64,000 bases of DNA from JACKJP01 sp050249695 (GTDB lineage Bacteria; Pseudomonadota; Alphaproteobacteria; Rhizobiales; Tepidamorphaceae), in contig JBFWQA010000001.1 of assembly GCA_050249695.1 (NCBI GenBank), positions 620,001-684,000 on the forward strand. Reading direction: 5' to 3'. The notes beneath the pieces were generated by a model, which was not told the origin of the DNA, made no database searches, and saw only the letters and a list, made by a program, of their open reading frames with translations. Both the position numbers and the translations under genes were made by a program. The number at the start of each line of letters is the position of its first letter. Position 1 is the stretch's first letter. This document shows positions 61,855-64,000 of this stretch, in pieces.

Positions 61855-63099
61855 ATGCAGGATCAGGAAATTGCGAACGCCATTGCCGCCCATCAGACCT
61901 ACGCTAATCTGGAAGGGCAACATCGGTTGTTTACGGAGCTGCGTCACAACGATCCGGTGCACTGGACCGAGCCGGAGGGGCACCGTCCCTTTTGGACCGT
62001 TACCAAACATGCCGACATCATGGAGATCGAGCGGCAACCGGAAAAATTCTTGAACTCCAAGCGCAACAAGCTCTTTTCCATAGACTATGAACAAAAGATG
62101 GCCGCCGCCGCAGGAGGCAAGCACCATTTCGGCCGGGCCATATCGGTCATGGATGCGGACGACCACAAGATTTATCGCGGAATCGCACAGGAATGGTTCA
62201 TGCCGTCCCCGATCAGGGGTCTGTCGCCGCAAATCACGGAACTTGCGCATCGCAGCCTTCGCCTTCTCGTCGAACGCGCGCCGGCACTGGATTTCTACAA
62301 GGAGATCGCTGCCGTCTTTCCGCTTCGGGTGATCATGCTGATCCTCGGCATCGACGCCAAGCCGGAAACCGAGAAGGAGTTGCAGGAGATTACCGCGACC
62401 TATTTCGGCGGCACGGATCCGGAAATCAGCGGCGACGGGGCCGGCGTTATCGAGGCATCATTCCGGTACTTCGATTTCTTCGAGCCGCTCGTGGCTGAAA
62501 AGCGCGAGAATCCGAAGCAGGACGTGGCGACGCTCATCGCCAACGCTGAAGTCGCCGGCAAACCTATCGATCACGGTATTGCGCAGATGTATTTCGTCTC
62601 GCTTGCAGGTGCCGGGCATGACACGACCGGCTCGACGCTTGCCGGCGGGATACTGGAATTGATCCGCAATCCCGGCGAGTGGGACAAGCTGAAAGCCAAT
62701 CCCGATCTGGTCAATTCGGCGGTCGAGGAAATGATCCGCTGGGTTTCGCCCGTGAAGCACTTTCTACGGACGGCCGCGGAGGACTATGAATTACGCGGAC
62801 GCACCATCAAGGCCGGCGAGCATGTGTTTCTCTCCTATCCATCGGCCAACCGCGACGAAGACATCTTCGAGGATCCGTGGAGTTTCCGCATCGACCGGCG
62901 ACCCAACAAGCATGTCGGCTTCGGGTTCGGGCCTCACGTGTGCCTGGGTTTGGCCCTGGCACGCCTTGAGCTTCAGATCTTCATGCGCGAGATGCTGCCG
63001 CTGGTAAAGCGTTTCGAACTTGATGGCGAGCCAAAATGGACCTGGACGAATTTCGTTGGCGGCCTGAAGACGCTGCCGGTGAAATACGAACTGGAATAG
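61855..63099 (+). CDS. Cytochrome P450 (class I, CYP not assigned)
   Basis: A 414-residue P450. Heme-Cys363 in FGFGPHVCLGLALARLE, I-helix AGAGHDTTGST (251-261), EMIRW of the K helix. The ATG at 61855 follows TAGGGGG. It is a different subfamily from the CYP153-like enzyme at 41841: the I-helix and heme motifs differ. No ferredoxin or reductase lies next to it, so it may use those at 40224-41812. Substrate unknown; some resemblance to CYP125/CYP142-like steroid P450s is possible but not shown. Confidence 0.88.
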   Translation: MQDQEIANAIAAHQTYANLEGQHRLFTELRHNDPVHWTEPEGHRPFWTVTKHADIMEIERQPEKFLNSKRNKLFSIDYEQKMAAAAGGKHHFGRAISVMDADDHKIYRGIAQEWFMPSPIRGLSPQITELAHRSLRLLVERAPALDFYKEIAAVFPLRVIMLILGIDAKPETEKELQEITATYFGGTDPEISGDGAGVIEASFRYFDFFEPLVAEKRENPKQDVATLIANAEVAGKPIDHGIAQMYFVSLAGAGHDTTGSTLAGGILELIRNPGEWDKLKANPDLVNSAVEEMIRWVSPVKHFLRTAAEDYELRGRTIKAGEHVFLSYPSANRDEDIFEDPWSFRIDRRPNKHVGFGFGPHVCLGLALARLELQIFMREMLPLVKRFELDGEPKWTWTNFVGGLKTLPVKYELE

Positions 63100-63191
63100 G
63101 CGGCAGGCCATGATGGCGCGGTGCATGCTTGCGCCGCGCCCTCGGCGGCTTGCTTCGCAACGGTTGCCGCCAATAGCGGGCGCCGGTCAAT

Positions 63192-64000
63192 TCACCGCGC
63201 CCGATAGCCGAATCTTGCCGCCACATCGCCGGTAATCCGCGCGATCGTTGCCAGTTCGGATTTCTCGAACGAGGGGCGATAATAATCCGGCGCGCTGACG
63301 GTTTCGGAGGCTCTTCGGGGGATATCGCCCGGCGCCAGCGCGCAATGGCCGAGGATGCCGGAGAGTGTGCCGGCGGGATCGATGCACAAGTCCTCGTAGC
63401 GGACGATCATTATCGCATCGCGCATGATGGGGTCTTCCAGCAGCCCGGCGACATGGCCGTAGACATCCGCCCACTGGTGGGCCCAGCCGGCCGTCTCATC
63501 GCCCTGCGCCCAGCTTTTCGCGGCGGGCGGCACGGCACTGGAAGCGCCGGTATTGACGGCCCGGCGATCCGGACCGAACTCGAAATGGCCGCTCCGCCGC
63601 AGATATTCGGCCACGCGTCCGTCGGCTTCGGAAGCGGTGCTGAACAGACGGTGCTGCTTGATCAGGGAGGCGATGTGATCGGCCGGCGCGCGTACCGGGA
63701 TCACAAACCGGGCGTCCGGAAACAGCTTCAGCAGATAGCCGATGCGGGTGACGTTGTAATTGCCCTTTGCCAGATAGCGTCCGGCACCGCGCAGCAACAG
63801 GATCTTGCGCAGGTGATCGCGGTAGAAGGCCTCGAATGGCGGGCATGACGTTTCCCATCCGAGGACTGCGGAGGAGGAGGGATCGTGGAGGTCGTCGAAG
63901 AAAGCCATCCACAGCACTTCCTCGAAGGCTTCCGGACTCTCGGCGGTTATCGCGATACGGTCATGGTGCGCGCGTTCGCGCGGCGTGGCGTCCATCTTTC
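63192..64000 (-). CDS. Sulfotransferase-like protein, 5' end outside the window
   Basis: The frame is open to the right edge. The visible part (from an internal ATG at 63995) contains YLAKGNYNVTRIGYLLKLFP and ARFVIPVRAPADHIASLIKQH, the 3'-phosphate-binding region of PAPS sulfotransferases. The N-terminal PAPS loop is not in the window, so it is probably a fragment of a longer gene. If real, it is the third sulfotransferase-like gene here. Confidence 0.7.
   Translation of the reverse strand, partial: KMDATPRERAHHDRIAITAESPEAFEEVLWMAFFDDLHDPSSSAVLGWETSCPPFEAFYRDHLRKILLLRGAGRYLAKGNYNVTRIGYLLKLFPDARFVIPVRAPADHIASLIKQHRLFSTASEADGRVAEYLRRSGHFEFGPDRRAVNTGASSAVPPAAKSWAQGDETAGWAHQWADVYGHVAGLLEDPIMRDAIMIVRYEDLCIDPAGTLSGILGHCALAPGDIPRRASETVSAPDYYRPSFEKSELATIARITGDVAARFGYRAR

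Noticed and set aside
1..64000. CRISPR array, prophage or toxin-antitoxin module
   Set aside because: No regularly spaced repeats, no phage structural genes and no recognisable toxin-antitoxin pair were found on reading both strands.

Overview
The window is GC-rich, densely coded bacterial chromosome. Gene content and order point to an alphaproteobacterium, most likely Hyphomicrobiales (Rhizobiales). The evidence is a plsX-fabH-ihfA-MerR block, an aapJQMP general amino-acid ABC operon, an NDUFS4-like complex I accessory subunit, COX15-type heme A synthase beside a DUF2842 protein, class I PHA synthase with a phasin, and an aminotransferase-hom-glpX-recJ run. The genus cannot be fixed from the sequence alone.

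Layout. 1-2410: fatty-acid/phospholipid initiation (plsX end, fabH), ihfA and a MerR regulator. 2477-2553: tRNA-Pro(GGG). 2699-7000: an acyl-CoA operon (AMP-forming ligase, SDR, double-hotdog hydratase) and a YbaK-type deacylase. 7165-17400: an exopolysaccharide locus on both strands (polymerase/ligase-like protein, initiating sugar-phosphate transferase, GT4, Wza-like lipoprotein, Wzc-like protein with a ruined P-loop, GNAT, polysaccharide deacetylase, SH3 protein). 17403-23600: heme A synthase, metY, an outer-membrane barrel, CoA-binding protein, enoyl-CoA hydratase, ribosomal proteins L13/S9. 23599-25666: two divergent sulfotransferase-like genes. 25711-28616: copper P-type ATPase and cytochrome c behind a clear MerR/CueR-type promoter. 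28694-34300: argC, a lower-GC insert with a VIT-family transporter and a broken copy of the phaC 3' end, rlmJ, phaC and a lipoprotein. 34388-39949: aminotransferase, hom, glpX, recJ. 40224-43125: a ferredoxin reductase/ferredoxin/CYP153-like P450 operon closed by a strong terminator. 43210-49822: VOC proteins, eptA-dgkA, an SDR, a double cold-shock protein, DUF192, NDUFS4-like protein, with tRNA-Glu and tRNA-Pro(TGG). 49846-51578: tRNA-Arg, an intact IS481-family element with long inverted repeats and a 10-bp direct repeat, ynfA. 51582-58364: phasin, metC, the aap operon. 58507-64000: GT2, sseA, cysK, a second P450 and the 3' part of a third sulfotransferase-like gene.

Functional themes: envelope polysaccharide and lipid A modification, sulfur amino-acid metabolism, carbon storage as PHA, hydrocarbon or fatty-acid oxidation through P450s, and copper defence. 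I did not find a phage-defence system, CRISPR array or secondary-metabolite cluster. The most unusual items are the Ala/Lys-rich N-terminal tails on two unrelated enzymes (GlpX and AapP), the BY-kinase-like protein without a Walker A motif, the phaC 3' remnant, the IS481 insertion between tRNA-Arg and ynfA, and several perfect palindromes in promoter regions.
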